Source: Caldimonas manganoxidans ATCC BAA-369 (GTDB taxonomy: Bacteria; Pseudomonadota; Gammaproteobacteria; Burkholderiales; Burkholderiaceae_C). Taken from it: a DNA stretch of 64,000 nucleotides. Both the position numbers and the translations under genes were made by a program. Numbering within the stretch: the first letter of the stretch is position 1; every line of letters begins with the position of its first letter. The DNA lies in assembly GCF_000381125.1 (NCBI RefSeq), contig NZ_KB905929.1:124001-188000 (forward strand), given 5' to 3'. This document shows positions 19,781-29,684 of the stretch, piece after piece. Under the pieces are notes generated by a model that saw only the letters and a list, made by a program, of their open reading frames with translations, was not told the DNA's origin and searched no databases.

Positions 19781-20209
19781 ATGCCTGAGATCGCCAAAGA
19801 AAGACCGGTCTACCGAAACATCCATGTCACGGAGATCATCAAGTACCGGCTACCGGCGGCCGGCATCGTGTCGATCTTGCATCGCATCAGCGGCGCGTTG
19901 ATGTTCTTGTTGATGCCGCTGGTCATCTGGATGTTCGACAACAGCGTGAGCTCGCAGGTCTCCTTCGATCGCTTTGCCAGCGCATTTCATGTGGGCTTGG
20001 GCTTCGTTCCGGGGTGGCTGCTCAAGTTGGCCGTGCTGGCGTTGATCTGGGCTTATTTGCACCATTTCATCGCCGGCCTTCGCCACCTTTGGATGGACGT
20101 CTATCACACGGTCTCCAAAGAGCAGGGTCGCCATTCCGCGATCTTCACCTTGGCCTCCAGCCTGCTGCTGACGGTGCTGCTGGGCGTCAAGCTCTTCGGG
20201 TTGTACTGA
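19781..20209 (+). CDS. sdhC: Succinate dehydrogenase cytochrome b556 subunit
   Basis: A 142-residue membrane anchor with three helices. 'VSILHRISGALMF' is the SdhC signature (His/Arg/Ser at the quinone site), and 'YLHHFIAGLRHLWMD' carries the likely haem b ligand. It anchors succinate dehydrogenase (complex II) in the inner membrane and passes electrons to quinone. First gene of sdhCDAB-sdhE-gltA. ATG at 19781 is preceded by AAGG; a degenerate version of the GntR palindrome overlaps this leader (19763-19774). Confidence 0.94.
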   Translation: MPEIAKERPVYRNIHVTEIIKYRLPAAGIVSILHRISGALMFLLMPLVIWMFDNSVSSQVSFDRFASAFHVGLGFVPGWLLKLAVLALIWAYLHHFIAGLRHLWMDVYHTVSKEQGRHSAIFTLASSLLLTVLLGVKLFGLY

Positions 20210-20244
20210 GGGGCCTCACAGAACAACAGAAACGGAATCCCGCG

Positions 20245-20607
20245 ATGAGCAAAAACTACGGATCCAAGCGCCTGGTGGTTGGGGCGCATTACGGCTTTCG
20301 CGACTGGCTGGCCCAGCGCGTCACGGCGGCGCTGATGGCGCTGTTCACTCTCGTGCTGCTCGTGCAGGTCCTGATGCCCGGTGAACTGGGCTATGACCGT
20401 TGGGCCGGCATTTTTTCGAGCCAGTGGATGAAGGTGCTGACCTTCACCGTGATCATCGCTTTGCTCTACCACGCCTGGGTGGGCATGCGCGACATCTGGA
20501 TGGACTACATCAAGCCCGTGGGCATCAGGCTCGTGCTGCAGGTGTTCACGATCGTGTGGTTGGTCGGCTGCGCCGGCTGGGCGATCCAGGTGTTGTGGAG
20601 GCTGTAA
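20245..20607 (+). CDS. sdhD: Succinate dehydrogenase hydrophobic anchor subunit
   Basis: A 120-residue membrane protein with three helices. 'RDWLAQRVTAALMALF' resembles the SdhD quinone/haem-site helix and 'LLYHAWVGMRDIWMDYI' supplies the second haem ligand (His) and the conserved Asp-Tyr region. It pairs with SdhC. Start ATG at 20245, 35 bases after sdhC; stop directly abuts sdhA. Confidence 0.93.
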   Translation: MSKNYGSKRLVVGAHYGFRDWLAQRVTAALMALFTLVLLVQVLMPGELGYDRWAGIFSSQWMKVLTFTVIIALLYHAWVGMRDIWMDYIKPVGIRLVLQVFTIVWLVGCAGWAIQVLWRL

Positions 20608-22407
20608 ATGCAAATCGGAACTTCTCTGCCCAAGCGCAAGTTTGACGTCGTCATCGTCGGAGCTGGTGGCTCCGGGATGCGCGCATCCCTGCAGCTGGCT
20701 CTGGCCGGCCTGAACGTGGCCGTTTTGTCCAAGGTCTTCCCCACGCGTTCCCACACCGTGGCCGCGCAGGGCGGCATCGGCGCCTCGCTGGGCAATATGT
20801 CCGAAGACAACTGGCATTTCCACTTTTACGACACTGTCAAAGGGTCGGACTGGTTGGGCGATCAAGATGCCATCGAGTTCATGTGCCGCGAGGCGCCCAA
20901 GGTCGTCTACGAGCTCGAGCATTTCGGCATGCCCTTCGACCGCAACCCAGACGGCACGATTTACCAGCGGCCCTTCGGGGGGCATACCGCCAACTATGGC
21001 GAAAAGCCAGTGCAGCGTGCCTGCGCCGCCGCCGACCGGACCGGCCATGCCATGCTGCACACGCTCTACCAGCAAAACGTCAAGGCTCGCACGCAGTTCT
21101 TCGTCGAGTGGATGGCGCTGGACCTGATCCGCGATGCCGACGGCGATGTCGTCGGGGTCACCGCCTTGGAGATGGAAACCGGTGAGGTGTACATCCTCGA
21201 GGCCAAAACGGTGCTGCTGGCCACCGGCGGTGCTGGGCGCATCTATGCAGCCTCGACGAATGCCTTCATCAACACCGGTGATGGTTTGGGCATGGCTGCA
21301 CGCGCTGGCATTCCGCTGGAAGACATGGAGTTCTGGCAGTTCCATCCCACCGGTGTGGCTGGCGCGGGCGTGTTGCTGACCGAGGGCTGCCGTGGAGAAG
21401 GGGCGATCCTGCGCAACTGCAATGGCGAGCGCTTCATGGAGCGCTACGCGCCCACGCTGAAGGATCTCGCTCCGCGGGACTTCGTCTCGCGCTGCATGGA
21501 CCAGGAAATCAAGGAAGGGCGCGGCTGCGGCCCCAACAAGGACTATGTGGTTCTCGACATGACCCACCTGGGCGCCGAGACCATCATGAAGCGCTTGCCC
21601 TCGGTCTACGAAATCGGCCTCAACTTTGCCAACGTCGACATCACCAAAGAACCGATCCCGGTCGTGCCCACCATCCACTACCAGATGGGCGGGATTCCGA
21701 CCAACATCCACGGGCAAGTGGTCGTGCCCAAGAATGGCAATCCCAATACCGTCGTGCCGGGCTTGTATGCGGTGGGCGAATGCTCCTGCGTGAGCGTGCA
21801 TGGTGCCAACCGTCTGGGCACCAATTCCTTGCTCGACCTGCTGGTTTTCGGGCGTGCGGCCGGCAACCACATCGTCGAGACCCTCAAGAAAGAGCCCAAA
21901 GCCCACAAGCCTTTGCCCAAGGACGCGGCAGACCGTTCCTTGGCGCGTTTGGCGCGTCTGGAGGCCAGCACCTCGGGCGAGTATGCGCAAGACGTGGCCA
22001 ACGACATTCGCAAAACCATGCAGCAGCATGCCGGCGTGTTCCGCACGCAAGCCAGCATGGATGAAGGGGTGCGCAAGATCGCCCAGATCGCCGAGCGCGT
22101 CAAAGCGATCGTTCTGAAGGACAAATCCAAAGTCTTCAATACGGCCCGCATCGAGGCGTTGGAGGTCGAGAACCTGATCGAGGCGGCTCAAGCCACGATG
22201 GTGTCAGCGGCTGCTCGCAAGGAAAGCCGTGGCGCCCACACGGTGAACGATTACGGCGACTCGCCCGAGTTCCCGAACGGTCGCAACGACCGTGACTGGT
22301 TGAAGCACACCCTGTGGTACAGCGAGGGCAATCGCCTGGAGTACAAGCCGGTCAACCTCAAGCCGCTGACCGTCGATTCCATCGAGCCCAAGGTCCGTTC
22401 CTTCTGA
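20608..22407 (+). CDS. sdhA: Succinate dehydrogenase flavoprotein subunit
   Basis: A 599-residue flavoprotein that oxidises succinate to fumarate. Visible are the FAD motif 'VVIVGAGGSGMRASLQLA' (14-31), H49 in 'TRSHTVAAQGGIG', the usual site of covalent FAD, the substrate motif 'PTGVAGAGVLLTEGCRGEG', and 'HGANRLGTNSLLDLLVFG'. Length is normal. ATG at 20608 directly follows the sdhD stop and has GGAGG seven bases before it, so the two are translationally coupled. Confidence 0.97.
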   Translation: MQIGTSLPKRKFDVVIVGAGGSGMRASLQLALAGLNVAVLSKVFPTRSHTVAAQGGIGASLGNMSEDNWHFHFYDTVKGSDWLGDQDAIEFMCREAPKVVYELEHFGMPFDRNPDGTIYQRPFGGHTANYGEKPVQRACAAADRTGHAMLHTLYQQNVKARTQFFVEWMALDLIRDADGDVVGVTALEMETGEVYILEAKTVLLATGGAGRIYAASTNAFINTGDGLGMAARAGIPLEDMEFWQFHPTGVAGAGVLLTEGCRGEGAILRNCNGERFMERYAPTLKDLAPRDFVSRCMDQEIKEGRGCGPNKDYVVLDMTHLGAETIMKRLPSVYEIGLNFANVDITKEPIPVVPTIHYQMGGIPTNIHGQVVVPKNGNPNTVVPGLYAVGECSCVSVHGANRLGTNSLLDLLVFGRAAGNHIVETLKKEPKAHKPLPKDAADRSLARLARLEASTSGEYAQDVANDIRKTMQQHAGVFRTQASMDEGVRKIAQIAERVKAIVLKDKSKVFNTARIEALEVENLIEAAQATMVSAAARKESRGAHTVNDYGDSPEFPNGRNDRDWLKHTLWYSEGNRLEYKPVNLKPLTVDSIEPKVRSF

Positions 22408-22429
22408 AGTCTGCGCCCGGAGTACTTTC

Positions 22430-23134
22430 ATGACCCTGCGAACCTTCAAGATCTATCGCTACGATCCGGACAAGGACGCCAAGCCCTACATGCAGACCCT
22501 GCAAGTAGAGCTGGACGGCTCCGAGCGCATGCTGCTGGATGCCCTCGTCAAGCTCAAGGCCGTCGATCCGTCGCTGTCCTTCCGCCGCTCTTGCCGTGAA
22601 GGCGTTTGCGGTTCGGATGCGATGAACATCAACGGTAAAAACGGCCTGGCCTGTCTGACGAACATGCGCACGCTGCCCGAGGTGGTGGTGCTCAAGCCGC
22701 TGCCGGGTCTGCCGGTGGTGCGTGATCTGATCGTCGACATGACGCAGTTCTTCAAGCAGTACCACTCGATCAAGCCCTACCTCGTCAACGACACGCCGCC
22801 GCCCGAAAAGGAGCGTCTGCAATCGCCCGAAGAGCGAGACGAGCTCAATGGCTTGTATGAATGCATTCTGTGCGCGAGCTGCTCCACGAGCTGTCCCAGC
22901 TTCTGGTGGAACCCGGACAAGTTCGTCGGTCCCGCGGGTTTGTTGCAGGCTTACCGATTCATTGCCGACAGCCGCGACCAGGCCACGAACGAGCGGCTCG
23001 ACAATCTGGAAGATCCGTACCGCCTGTTCCGCTGCCACACCATCATGAATTGCGTGGATGTGTGCCCCAAGGGCCTGAACCCCACGAAGGCCATCGGGAA
23101 GATCAAGGAGCTGATGGTGCGCCGCGCCGTCTGA
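22430..23134 (+). CDS. sdhB: Succinate dehydrogenase iron-sulfur subunit
   Basis: A 234-residue electron-transfer subunit. The N-terminal domain binds the 2Fe-2S cluster ('SCREGVCGSDAMN', 'GLAC'); the C-terminal domain binds 4Fe-4S and 3Fe-4S clusters ('CILCASCSTSCP', 'CHTIMNCVDVCPKGLNP'). It links SdhA to the quinone site in SdhCD. Length and cysteine spacing are canonical. Confidence 0.97.
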   Translation: MTLRTFKIYRYDPDKDAKPYMQTLQVELDGSERMLLDALVKLKAVDPSLSFRRSCREGVCGSDAMNINGKNGLACLTNMRTLPEVVVLKPLPGLPVVRDLIVDMTQFFKQYHSIKPYLVNDTPPPEKERLQSPEERDELNGLYECILCASCSTSCPSFWWNPDKFVGPAGLLQAYRFIADSRDQATNERLDNLEDPYRLFRCHTIMNCVDVCPKGLNPTKAIGKIKELMVRRAV

Positions 23135-23173
23135 GGCGCTTGTGCCTGTCGTGATAAGGTTCCTGCAAGACGC

Positions 23174-23443
23174 ATGATGGACACTGCACTCGACGAACAC
23201 TCGCGAAGCAAGCTGCGCTGGCGCTGCCGCCGTGGCTTGCTCGAGAACGACTTGTTCATCGAGCGCTTCTTCGAACGCCACGGGTCGACGATCACGGTTC
23301 GCCAGGCCGAAGGGCTGCAGGCTCTGATGGATTTGGCTGACAACGACCTGCTGGACCTGCTGCTGGCCCGCAAGGAGCCGCAGGGTGAGCTCGACCGCGC
23401 CGAAGTGCGCGAGGTGCTGGCCTTGCTGCGACAGCGCGGATGA
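23174..23443 (+). CDS. sdhE: FAD assembly factor SdhE
   Basis: An 89-residue helical protein of the SdhE/CptB family. The conserved RGxxE motif is present as 'RRGLLENDLFIERF', the region that contacts SdhA during covalent flavinylation. It lies between sdhB and gltA, the usual place in this group. ATG at 23174 or 23177 are equivalent choices. Confidence 0.93.
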   Translation: MMDTALDEHSRSKLRWRCRRGLLENDLFIERFFERHGSTITVRQAEGLQALMDLADNDLLDLLLARKEPQGELDRAEVREVLALLRQRG

Positions 23444-23472
23444 CGTTTTTTGGATAGCCTCAAGGAAGAGCC

Positions 23473-24786
23473 ATGACACCGTCTGATGTGAAAGCCACCC
23501 TGTCGTTTTCGGACGGCAGCCCGTCAATTGAGCTTCCCATCTACAAGGGAACGATCGGCCCGGATGTGATCGACATTCGCAAGCTGTATGCACAGACGGG
23601 CAAGTTCACCTACGATCCGGGCTTCCTGTCCACCGCTTCGTGCAATTCGTCGATCACCTACATCGACGGTGACAAGGGTGAGCTGCTCTATCGTGGCTAT
23701 CCGATCGAGCAACTGGCCGAGCACTGCGATTTTCTGGAGACCTGCTATCTGCTGTTGTATGGGGAGCTGCCCAACGCTGCCCAGAAGAAGGAGTTCGATG
23801 CGCGTGTGACCCATCACACGATGGTCAACGAGCAAATGCAGTTCTTCTTGCGCGGCTTCCGGCGGGATGCCCACCCAATGGCCGTGCTGACCGGGCTGGT
23901 CGGTGGCATGTCGGCCTTCTATCACGACAGCACCGACATCAACAATCCGCAGCACCGCGAGATCTCGGCGATCCGGCTGATCGCCAAGATGCCGACCCTG
24001 GTGGCCATGGCCTACAAGTACTCGGTCGGCCAGCCCTACATCTACCCGAAGAACTCGTTGTCGTACACCGCGAACTTCCTGCGCATGATGTTCGCCACAC
24101 CGTGCGAGGAGTACGAGCCCAACGACGTGTTGGTGCGGGCGCTGGACCGCATCTTCATCCTGCACGCTGACCACGAGCAAAACGCGTCCACCTCCACGGT
24201 GCGTCTGTGCGGCTCCTCCGGCACCAATCCATTTGCGGCCATCGCCGCCGGTGTGGCCTGTTTGTGGGGCCCCGCGCATGGTGGGGCCAACGAGGCCTGC
24301 CTGAACATGCTGGAGGAAATCCAGCGCATGGGGGGCGTGGCCAAGATCGGCGAGTTCATTGCCAAGGTCAAGGACAAGAACTCCGGCGTGCGCCTGATGG
24401 GCTTCGGGCATCGGGTCTACAAGAACTACGATCCGCGCGCCAAGTTGATGCGCGAAACCTGCCACGAGGTGCTGGGCGAGCTCGGCCTGGGCAACGACCC
24501 GTTGTTCAAGCTTGCGATGGAACTCGAGAAGATCGCGTTGGAAGACGAGTACTTCGTGGCTCGCAAGCTGTACCCGAATGTCGATTTTTACTCGGGGATC
24601 GTTCAGCGCGCCATCGGCATTCCGGTGAGCCTGTTCACGGCCATCTTCGCCTTGGCGCGCACGGTGGGCTGGATTGCCCAGCTCAACGAGATGATCGGCG
24701 ACCCGGAGTACAAGATCGGCCGTCCGCGTCAGCTGTTCGTCGGCTCGCCCAAGCGCGACGTCAAACCCCTAGCCCAGCGGGGCTGA
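23473..24786 (+). CDS. gltA: Citrate synthase (type II)
   Basis: A 437-residue hexameric-type citrate synthase that condenses oxaloacetate and acetyl-CoA. Catalytic motifs: '[16 protein letters not shown]' (His), '[15 protein letters not shown]' (His and Arg) and '[14 protein letters not shown]' (Asp). The N-terminal beta-rich domain ('[18 protein letters not shown]') is the NADH-sensitive type found in Gram-negatives. AAGGAAGAG precedes ATG at 23473. It is the last gene of the sdh operon; a strong terminator follows. Confidence 0.97.
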   Translation: MTPSDVKATLSFSDGSPSIELPIYKGTIGPDVIDIRKLYAQTGKFTYDPGFLSTASCNSSITYIDGDKGELLYRGYPIEQLAEHCDFLETCYLLLYGELPNAAQKKEFDARVTHHTMVNEQMQFFLRGFRRDAHPMAVLTGLVGGMSAFYHDSTDINNPQHREISAIRLIAKMPTLVAMAYKYSVGQPYIYPKNSLSYTANFLRMMFATPCEEYEPNDVLVRALDRIFILHADHEQNASTSTVRLCGSSGTNPFAAIAAGVACLWGPAHGGANEACLNMLEEIQRMGGVAKIGEFIAKVKDKNSGVRLMGFGHRVYKNYDPRAKLMRETCHEVLGELGLGNDPLFKLAMELEKIALEDEYFVARKLYPNVDFYSGIVQRAIGIPVSLFTAIFALARTVGWIAQLNEMIGDPEYKIGRPRQLFVGSPKRDVKPLAQRG

Positions 24787-24834
24787 GCGCGGGGCTGGGC
24801 CGCCCCGGGCCATTCGAGGCCAACCCCTTTTCCG

Positions 24835-24859
24835 ACCCCGGCCCCGAGCCGGGGTTTTT
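24835..24859 (+). terminator. Intrinsic terminator after gltA
   Basis: ACCCCGGC (24835-24842) pairs with GCCGGGGT (24848-24855) around a 5-base loop, followed by TTTTTG. It ends the sdhCDAB-sdhE-gltA transcript 48 bases after the gltA stop. Confidence 0.9.
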
Positions 24860-24919
24860 GTTTATTCAAAGCTTAAAATCACAGGTCCCCCACCCACGAG
24901 GCTGCACCGAGAGCTTGCT

Positions 24920-26329
24920 ATGGGCCGCACGCTGTACGACAAGATTTGGGACGAGCATGTCGTCCACACCGAGGAAGATGGCACGGCCATCCTCTACATC
25001 GACCGACATCTGCTGCACGAGGTGACCAGCCCACAAGCCTTCGAGGGGCTGGAGGTGGCTGGTCGCAAAGTCTGGCGTCTGTCGGCCAATCTGGCCGTCA
25101 GTGATCACAACGTGCCCACGACCGATCGCAGTCAAGGCATTGCCGACCCCGTGTCGCGCCTGCAGGTCGAAACACTGGACCGCAACTGCGACCGTTTCGG
25201 CATCACCCAGTTCAAGATGAACGACAAGCGCCAGGGCATCGTTCACGTGATCGGCCCCGAGCAGGGTGCCACGCTGCCGGGCATGACGGTGGTCTGCGGT
25301 GATTCCCACACTTCCACCCATGGCGCTTTCGGTGCCTTGGCCCACGGCATTGGCACCAGTGAGGTCGAGCATGTGCTGGCCACCCAGACACTGCTGGCCA
25401 AGAAGGCCAAGAACATGCTCGTCAAGGTGGAGGGGGTATTGCCCAAGGGCTGCAGCGCCAAGGACATCGTGCTGGCCATCATTGGCCGTATCGGCACGGC
25501 AGGCGGCACCGGCTACACCATCGAATTTGCCGGCAGCGCCATTCGTGCGCTCAGCATGGAAGGCCGCATGACGGTGTGCAACATGGCCATCGAAGCCGGC
25601 GCGCGCGCCGGCTTGGTGGCCGTGGACGACACCACGATCCAGTACATCAAAGGCCGCCCCTTCGCGCCCAGCGGCGTGGCCTGGGACCAGGCTGTGGCCT
25701 ATTGGCGCACGCTGTACTCCGACCCCGATGCGCACTGGGATGCCGTGGTCGAGCTCGATGCCAGCCAGATCCGCCCGCAAGTCACCTGGGGTACTTCGCC
25801 CGAGATGGTGGTGTCCATCGACGAGCGGGTGCCAGACCCCGAGCGCGAGAAAGACCCCGTCAAGCGTAGTGCCATGGAGCGGGCCTTGCAATACATGGCC
25901 CTGGAGCCGAACAAGCCCATCCAAGACATTCGCATCGACAAAGTGTTCATTGGCTCGTGCACCAACTCGCGCATCGAAGACCTGCGTGAGGCGGCCGCTG
26001 TCGTGCGTCGCTTGGGGAGCAAGGTCGCCGCGAACGTGAAGCTGGCCATGGTGGTTCCTGGCTCCGGCCTGGTCAAAGAGCAGGCCGAGCGAGAAGGCTT
26101 GGACCAAGTCTTCAAAGCGGCTGGTTTCGAATGGCGCGAGCCCGGCTGTTCGATGTGTCTGGCGATGAATGCGGATCGTTTGGAGCCGGGTGAACGCTGT
26201 GCGTCCACCTCCAACCGCAATTTCGAAGGGCGGCAGGGTGCGGGTGGGCGCACCCATCTGGTCAGTCCGGCGATGGCCGCGGCAGCAGCCATCGAGGGGC
26301 ATTTCGTCGACGTGCGTCGCATTGCGTGA
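24920..26329 (+). CDS. leuC: 3-isopropylmalate dehydratase large subunit
   Basis: A 469-residue aconitase-family subunit of isopropylmalate isomerase (leucine synthesis). Substrate motif '[15 protein letters not shown]' and cluster cysteines in '[13 protein letters not shown]' and '[11 protein letters not shown]' are intact. It works with LeuD, encoded 156 bases downstream after a small lipoprotein gene. ATG at 24920 begins the usual '[15 protein letters not shown]'. It starts a new unit after the gltA terminator. Confidence 0.97.
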   Translation: MGRTLYDKIWDEHVVHTEEDGTAILYIDRHLLHEVTSPQAFEGLEVAGRKVWRLSANLAVSDHNVPTTDRSQGIADPVSRLQVETLDRNCDRFGITQFKMNDKRQGIVHVIGPEQGATLPGMTVVCGDSHTSTHGAFGALAHGIGTSEVEHVLATQTLLAKKAKNMLVKVEGVLPKGCSAKDIVLAIIGRIGTAGGTGYTIEFAGSAIRALSMEGRMTVCNMAIEAGARAGLVAVDDTTIQYIKGRPFAPSGVAWDQAVAYWRTLYSDPDAHWDAVVELDASQIRPQVTWGTSPEMVVSIDERVPDPEREKDPVKRSAMERALQYMALEPNKPIQDIRIDKVFIGSCTNSRIEDLREAAAVVRRLGSKVAANVKLAMVVPGSGLVKEQAEREGLDQVFKAAGFEWREPGCSMCLAMNADRLEPGERCASTSNRNFEGRQGAGGRTHLVSPAMAAAAAIEGHFVDVRRIA

Positions 26330-26343
26330 GGAGGACCGCATCC

Positions 26344-26481
26344 ATGAAACGTCTGTGGATCGTGCTGATGTTGACGGCCTTCGGGGTGGCTGTGGCCGGT
26401 TGCAACACCATCGAAGGGCTGGGCAAGGATGTCCAGAAAGTCGGCGAAAAGATGGAAGAAGCGGCCAGCCGCAAGAAGTAA
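26344..26481 (+). CDS. Entericidin A/B-like small lipoprotein
   Basis: A 45-residue protein. [20 protein letters not shown] is a lipoprotein signal peptide with lipobox 'VAGC' (acylated Cys at residue 20). The mature part, '[20 protein letters not shown]' and a basic end, has the entericidin pattern. In E. coli, entericidins are stress-related membrane lipoproteins forming a toxin/antidote pair; no second copy is present here, so that function is not implied. AGGAGG precedes ATG by about ten bases. It sits inside the leuC-leuD operon, with 14 bases to leuC and 4 bases to leuD, so it is cotranscribed. Confidence 0.85.
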   Translation: MKRLWIVLMLTAFGVAVAGCNTIEGLGKDVQKVGEKMEEAASRKK

Positions 26482-26485
26482 CCCC

Positions 26486-27136
26486 ATGAAGCCCTTTACC
26501 GTTCACAAAGGCCTGGTGGCGCCCATCGATCGCGAGAACGTCGATACCGATGCCATCATTCCCAAGCAGTTTCTGAAGTCGATCAAGCGCACCGGCTTTG
26601 GTCCGAATTTGTTCGACGAGTGGCGTTATCTCGATCGTGGCGAGCCGGGGCAGGATCCCGCCACCCGCAAGCCCAACCCTGAGTTCGTGCTGAACCAAGC
26701 GCGTTACCAAGGGGCCTCGGTGTTGCTGGCGCGCAAGAATTTCGGCTGTGGCTCCAGTCGCGAGCATGCCCCATGGGCGATCGAGCAATACGGTTTCCGT
26801 GCCTTGATCGCGCCGAGCTTTGCCGACATCTTCTTCAACAATTGCTTCAAGAACGGGTTGCTGCCCATCGTGCTGCCCGAGCACGAAGTCGCCCGGCTGT
26901 TCGACGAGGTGTATGCCTTCGTGGGCTATGAGCTCACCGTCGATCTGCCAAGACAGGTGGTGGTCAAACCCGACGGCACGGAATTGGCCTTCGAGGTGCA
27001 ACCCTTCCGCAAGTATTGCCTGCTCAATGGCTTGGACGACATCGGCCTGACCTTGCGTCATGCCGACAAGATCAAGGCTTTTGAAGCCGAGCGTTTGGCA
27101 CGCATGCCTTGGCTGGACCAGCGATTGGTCGGCTGA
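26486..27136 (+). CDS. leuD: 3-isopropylmalate dehydratase small subunit
   Basis: A 216-residue swivel-domain subunit. '[20 protein letters not shown]' and '[19 protein letters not shown]' are the LeuD signatures; the latter closes over the LeuC active site. It starts 4 bases after the small lipoprotein gene, implying coupled translation. Length is standard for the proteobacterial form. Confidence 0.97.
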   Translation: MKPFTVHKGLVAPIDRENVDTDAIIPKQFLKSIKRTGFGPNLFDEWRYLDRGEPGQDPATRKPNPEFVLNQARYQGASVLLARKNFGCGSSREHAPWAIEQYGFRALIAPSFADIFFNNCFKNGLLPIVLPEHEVARLFDEVYAFVGYELTVDLPRQVVVKPDGTELAFEVQPFRKYCLLNGLDDIGLTLRHADKIKAFEAERLARMPWLDQRLVG

Positions 27137-27173
27137 GACGGACCAGGAATTTCAATCACACGCAAGGAAGACC

Positions 27174-28253
27174 ATGAAGATCGCAGTCCTGCCGGGTGAC
27201 GGCATCGGCACCGAGATCGTGGCCGAGGCCGTCAAGGTGCTCGGCGCGCTCGATCTGCGCTTCGAGATGGAGCAGGCGCTGGTGGGCGGTGCGGCCTACG
27301 AGGCGCACGGCCACCCGCTGCCCGAATCGACGTTAAAGCTGGCGCAGCAAGCCGACGCGGTGCTTTTCGGTGCCGTGGGCGATTGGAAATACGACAAACT
27401 CGAGCGCGCATTGCGGCCCGAGCAGGCCATCCTGGGGCTGCGCAAACATCTGGGGCTGTTCGCCAATTTCCGCCCGGCGATCTGTTACGAGCAGCTCACG
27501 CATGCTTCCAGCCTCAAGCCCGAGTTGGTGGCGGGGCTGGACATCCTCATCATCCGCGAACTCACCGGCGACATCTATTTCGGTCAGCCGCGGGGGCGCA
27601 GGGCGTCGCCCGATGGGGCATTCCAAGGGGCGCCCGAAGCTTTCGACACGATGCGCTACAGCCGCCCGGAGATCGAGCGCATCGCTCACGTGGCTTTTCA
27701 GGCGGCTCGCAAGCGCGGCAAGAAAGTCACCAGCGTCGACAAGGCCAATGTGCTGGAGACCTTCCAGTTCTGGAAGGACGTGGTCACGGAGGTGCATGCG
27801 CAGTACCCCGACGTGGAACTCGAGCACATGTATGTCGACAACGCCGCGATGCAGCTGGTCAAGGCGCCGAAGAAGTTCGATGTCATCGTCACCGGCAACA
27901 TGTTCGGCGACATCCTGTCCGACGAGGCGGCGATGCTGACGGGCTCGATTGGCATGCTGCCGTCGGCCTCCCTGAACGAACGCAAGCAGGGGCTGTACGA
28001 GCCCAGCCATGGCTCGGCGCCGGACATTGCGGGCAAGGGGGTGGCCAACCCCTTGGCCACGATTCTCAGTGCGGCGATGATGCTGCGCTTCAGCTTGGAT
28101 CAGCCCGAAGCGGCCGATCGCATCGAACGTGCCGTGCAGGACGTGCTGGCCCAGGGCCTGCGCACGGCGGATATCTTCAGTGAAGGCACCACTCGCGTGG
28201 GCACGAAGGAGATGGGCGACGCCGTGGTCGCCCGTCTGAAAGCGCAGGGCTGA
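27174..28253 (+). CDS. leuB: 3-isopropylmalate dehydrogenase
   Basis: A 359-residue decarboxylating dehydrogenase that forms 2-oxoisocaproate with NAD. Seen: '[20 protein letters not shown]', substrate-binding '[14 protein letters not shown]', catalytic Lys in '[14 protein letters not shown]', metal-binding Asp in '[14 protein letters not shown]' and the NAD-binding '[17 protein letters not shown]'. AAGGAAG precedes ATG at 27174. Third enzyme gene of leuCDB. Confidence 0.97.
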   Translation: MKIAVLPGDGIGTEIVAEAVKVLGALDLRFEMEQALVGGAAYEAHGHPLPESTLKLAQQADAVLFGAVGDWKYDKLERALRPEQAILGLRKHLGLFANFRPAICYEQLTHASSLKPELVAGLDILIIRELTGDIYFGQPRGRRASPDGAFQGAPEAFDTMRYSRPEIERIAHVAFQAARKRGKKVTSVDKANVLETFQFWKDVVTEVHAQYPDVELEHMYVDNAAMQLVKAPKKFDVIVTGNMFGDILSDEAAMLTGSIGMLPSASLNERKQGLYEPSHGSAPDIAGKGVANPLATILSAAMMLRFSLDQPEAADRIERAVQDVLAQGLRTADIFSEGTTRVGTKEMGDAVVARLKAQG

Positions 28254-28285
28254 GCCCACGAGGCCGGCTATCGACGCTGGCATTG

Positions 28286-28310
28286 TGGGAGTCCGTGGCA
28301 TGGACTCCCA
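28286..28310 (+). terminator. Hairpin between leuB and asd
   Basis: A perfect 9-bp stem, TGGGAGTCC (28286-28294) with GGACTCCCA (28302-28310), and a 7-base loop, 33 bases after leuB. No T tract follows, so it may act as a weak terminator or an mRNA-stabilising end rather than separate asd fully. Confidence 0.5.
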
Positions 28311-28342
28311 TCCCTCAAAGCAACTTCTGGCGATAGACAACG

Positions 28343-29476
28343 ATGGCAACGACTCTGGTAGGTTTGGTGGGTTGGCGTGGCATGGTCGGCTCGGTGCTGA
28401 TGGATCGCATGCGTGCCGAAGGTGATTTCGAGTTGATCGAGCCGCTGTTCTTCAGCACCAGCAACGCAGGGGGCGCCGCCCCTGAGATGGCAAAGAACGA
28501 GACCACGCTGAAGGACGCTTTCGACATCGAAGCGCTCAAGCGCTGCGACATCATCTTGACCGCGCAGGGGGGCGACTACACCACCGAGGTCTTCCCCAAG
28601 CTGCGTGCAGCGGGTTGGAAGGGGCATTGGATCGACGCGGCCTCTACGCTGCGCATGAAGGACGATGCGGTCATCGTCCTGGACCCGGTCAACATGCCTG
28701 TGATCAAGAATGCGCTGGCCAAGGGCGGGCGCAACTGGATTGGTGGCAACTGCACCGTCAGTTGCATGCTCATGGGCGTGGGGGCTTTGTACAAGGCCGG
28801 CTTGGTCGAGTGGATGAGCACCATGACCTACCAAGCGGCCTCCGGCGGCGGCGCGCAGCACATGCGGGAGCTGCTCACGCAGTTCGGCACGCTCAATGCC
28901 GAGGTGCGCGAGCTGCTGGACGACCCCAAGAGCGCGATTCTGGAGATCGACCGGCGCATCATCGCCAAGCAGCGCAGTTTGTCGGCCGAGGAAGTGGCCC
29001 ATTTCGGTGTGCCTCTGGGGGGATCGCTGATTCCCTGGATCGACAAGGACCTCGGCAACGGGGTGAGCCGCGAAGAATGGAAGGGCGGGGCCGAGACCAA
29101 CAAGATCCTGGGCATCGGCGAGGGCTTCGGCACGCCGGCCATTCCGGTGGATGGCTTTTGTGTGCGCATCGGCGCGATGCGTTGCCACAGCCAGGCACTG
29201 ACTTTCAAACTGAAGAAGGATGTGCCGCTGGCCGACATCGAGGCCATGATCGCGGCCGACAATGCTTGGGTCAAGGTGGTTCCCAACACCCGGGAGGACA
29301 CGTTGCGCGAGCTCACGCCGGTGGCCGTCACCGGTACGCTGACGATCCCGGTGGGGCGCCTGCGCAAGCTGGCCATGGGGCCGGAATACCTTGGCGCCTT
29401 CACGATCGGTGATCAGCTCCTGTGGGGGGCGGCTGAACCCTTGCGCCGCATGCTGCGCATCATCATCGACCAGTGA
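28343..29476 (+). CDS. asd: Aspartate-semialdehyde dehydrogenase
   Basis: A 377-residue enzyme that reduces aspartyl phosphate to aspartate semialdehyde, the branch to lysine, threonine, methionine and diaminopimelate. '[19 protein letters not shown]' is the NADP motif; '[18 protein letters not shown]' carries the catalytic Cys; '[17 protein letters not shown]' carries the catalytic His. Length fits the Gram-negative group. ATG at 28343. Confidence 0.96.
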   Translation: MATTLVGLVGWRGMVGSVLMDRMRAEGDFELIEPLFFSTSNAGGAAPEMAKNETTLKDAFDIEALKRCDIILTAQGGDYTTEVFPKLRAAGWKGHWIDAASTLRMKDDAVIVLDPVNMPVIKNALAKGGRNWIGGNCTVSCMLMGVGALYKAGLVEWMSTMTYQAASGGGAQHMRELLTQFGTLNAEVRELLDDPKSAILEIDRRIIAKQRSLSAEEVAHFGVPLGGSLIPWIDKDLGNGVSREEWKGGAETNKILGIGEGFGTPAIPVDGFCVRIGAMRCHSQALTFKLKKDVPLADIEAMIAADNAWVKVVPNTREDTLRELTPVAVTGTLTIPVGRLRKLAMGPEYLGAFTIGDQLLWGAAEPLRRMLRIIIDQ

Positions 29477-29485
29477 GAGCAGCCC

Positions 29486-29513
29486 CGGACTGTGGCGTGC
29501 GCCCCACAGTCCG
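29486..29513 (+). terminator. Hairpin terminator after asd
   Basis: A perfect 10-bp stem, CGGACTGTGG (29486-29495) with CCACAGTCCG (29504-29513), and an 8-base loop, ten bases after the asd stop. There is no T tract. The following 170 bases to fimV are A+T-richer than average and probably hold its promoter. Confidence 0.6.
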
Positions 29514-29684
29514 TGCAATGTTGACGCCTGTGGTGGTGAAGGCAAACGTCAGCCATTGCATGAGCTTGTCATCGTATCTGCTTGATGCTATTGTGATTTC
29601 CGACTTTCCTGCGGAAAATCCATCACTATCGATGACTCTGCAGGCCCGCTTGCGCGCTGGCGGCCTGTTTCATTGGGAGACGCC

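Noticed and set aside
20104-22191. A 695-codon open frame on the minus strand opposite sdhD and sdhA
   Set aside because: Antisense shadow of two well-supported genes, with no start signal or recognisable domain.
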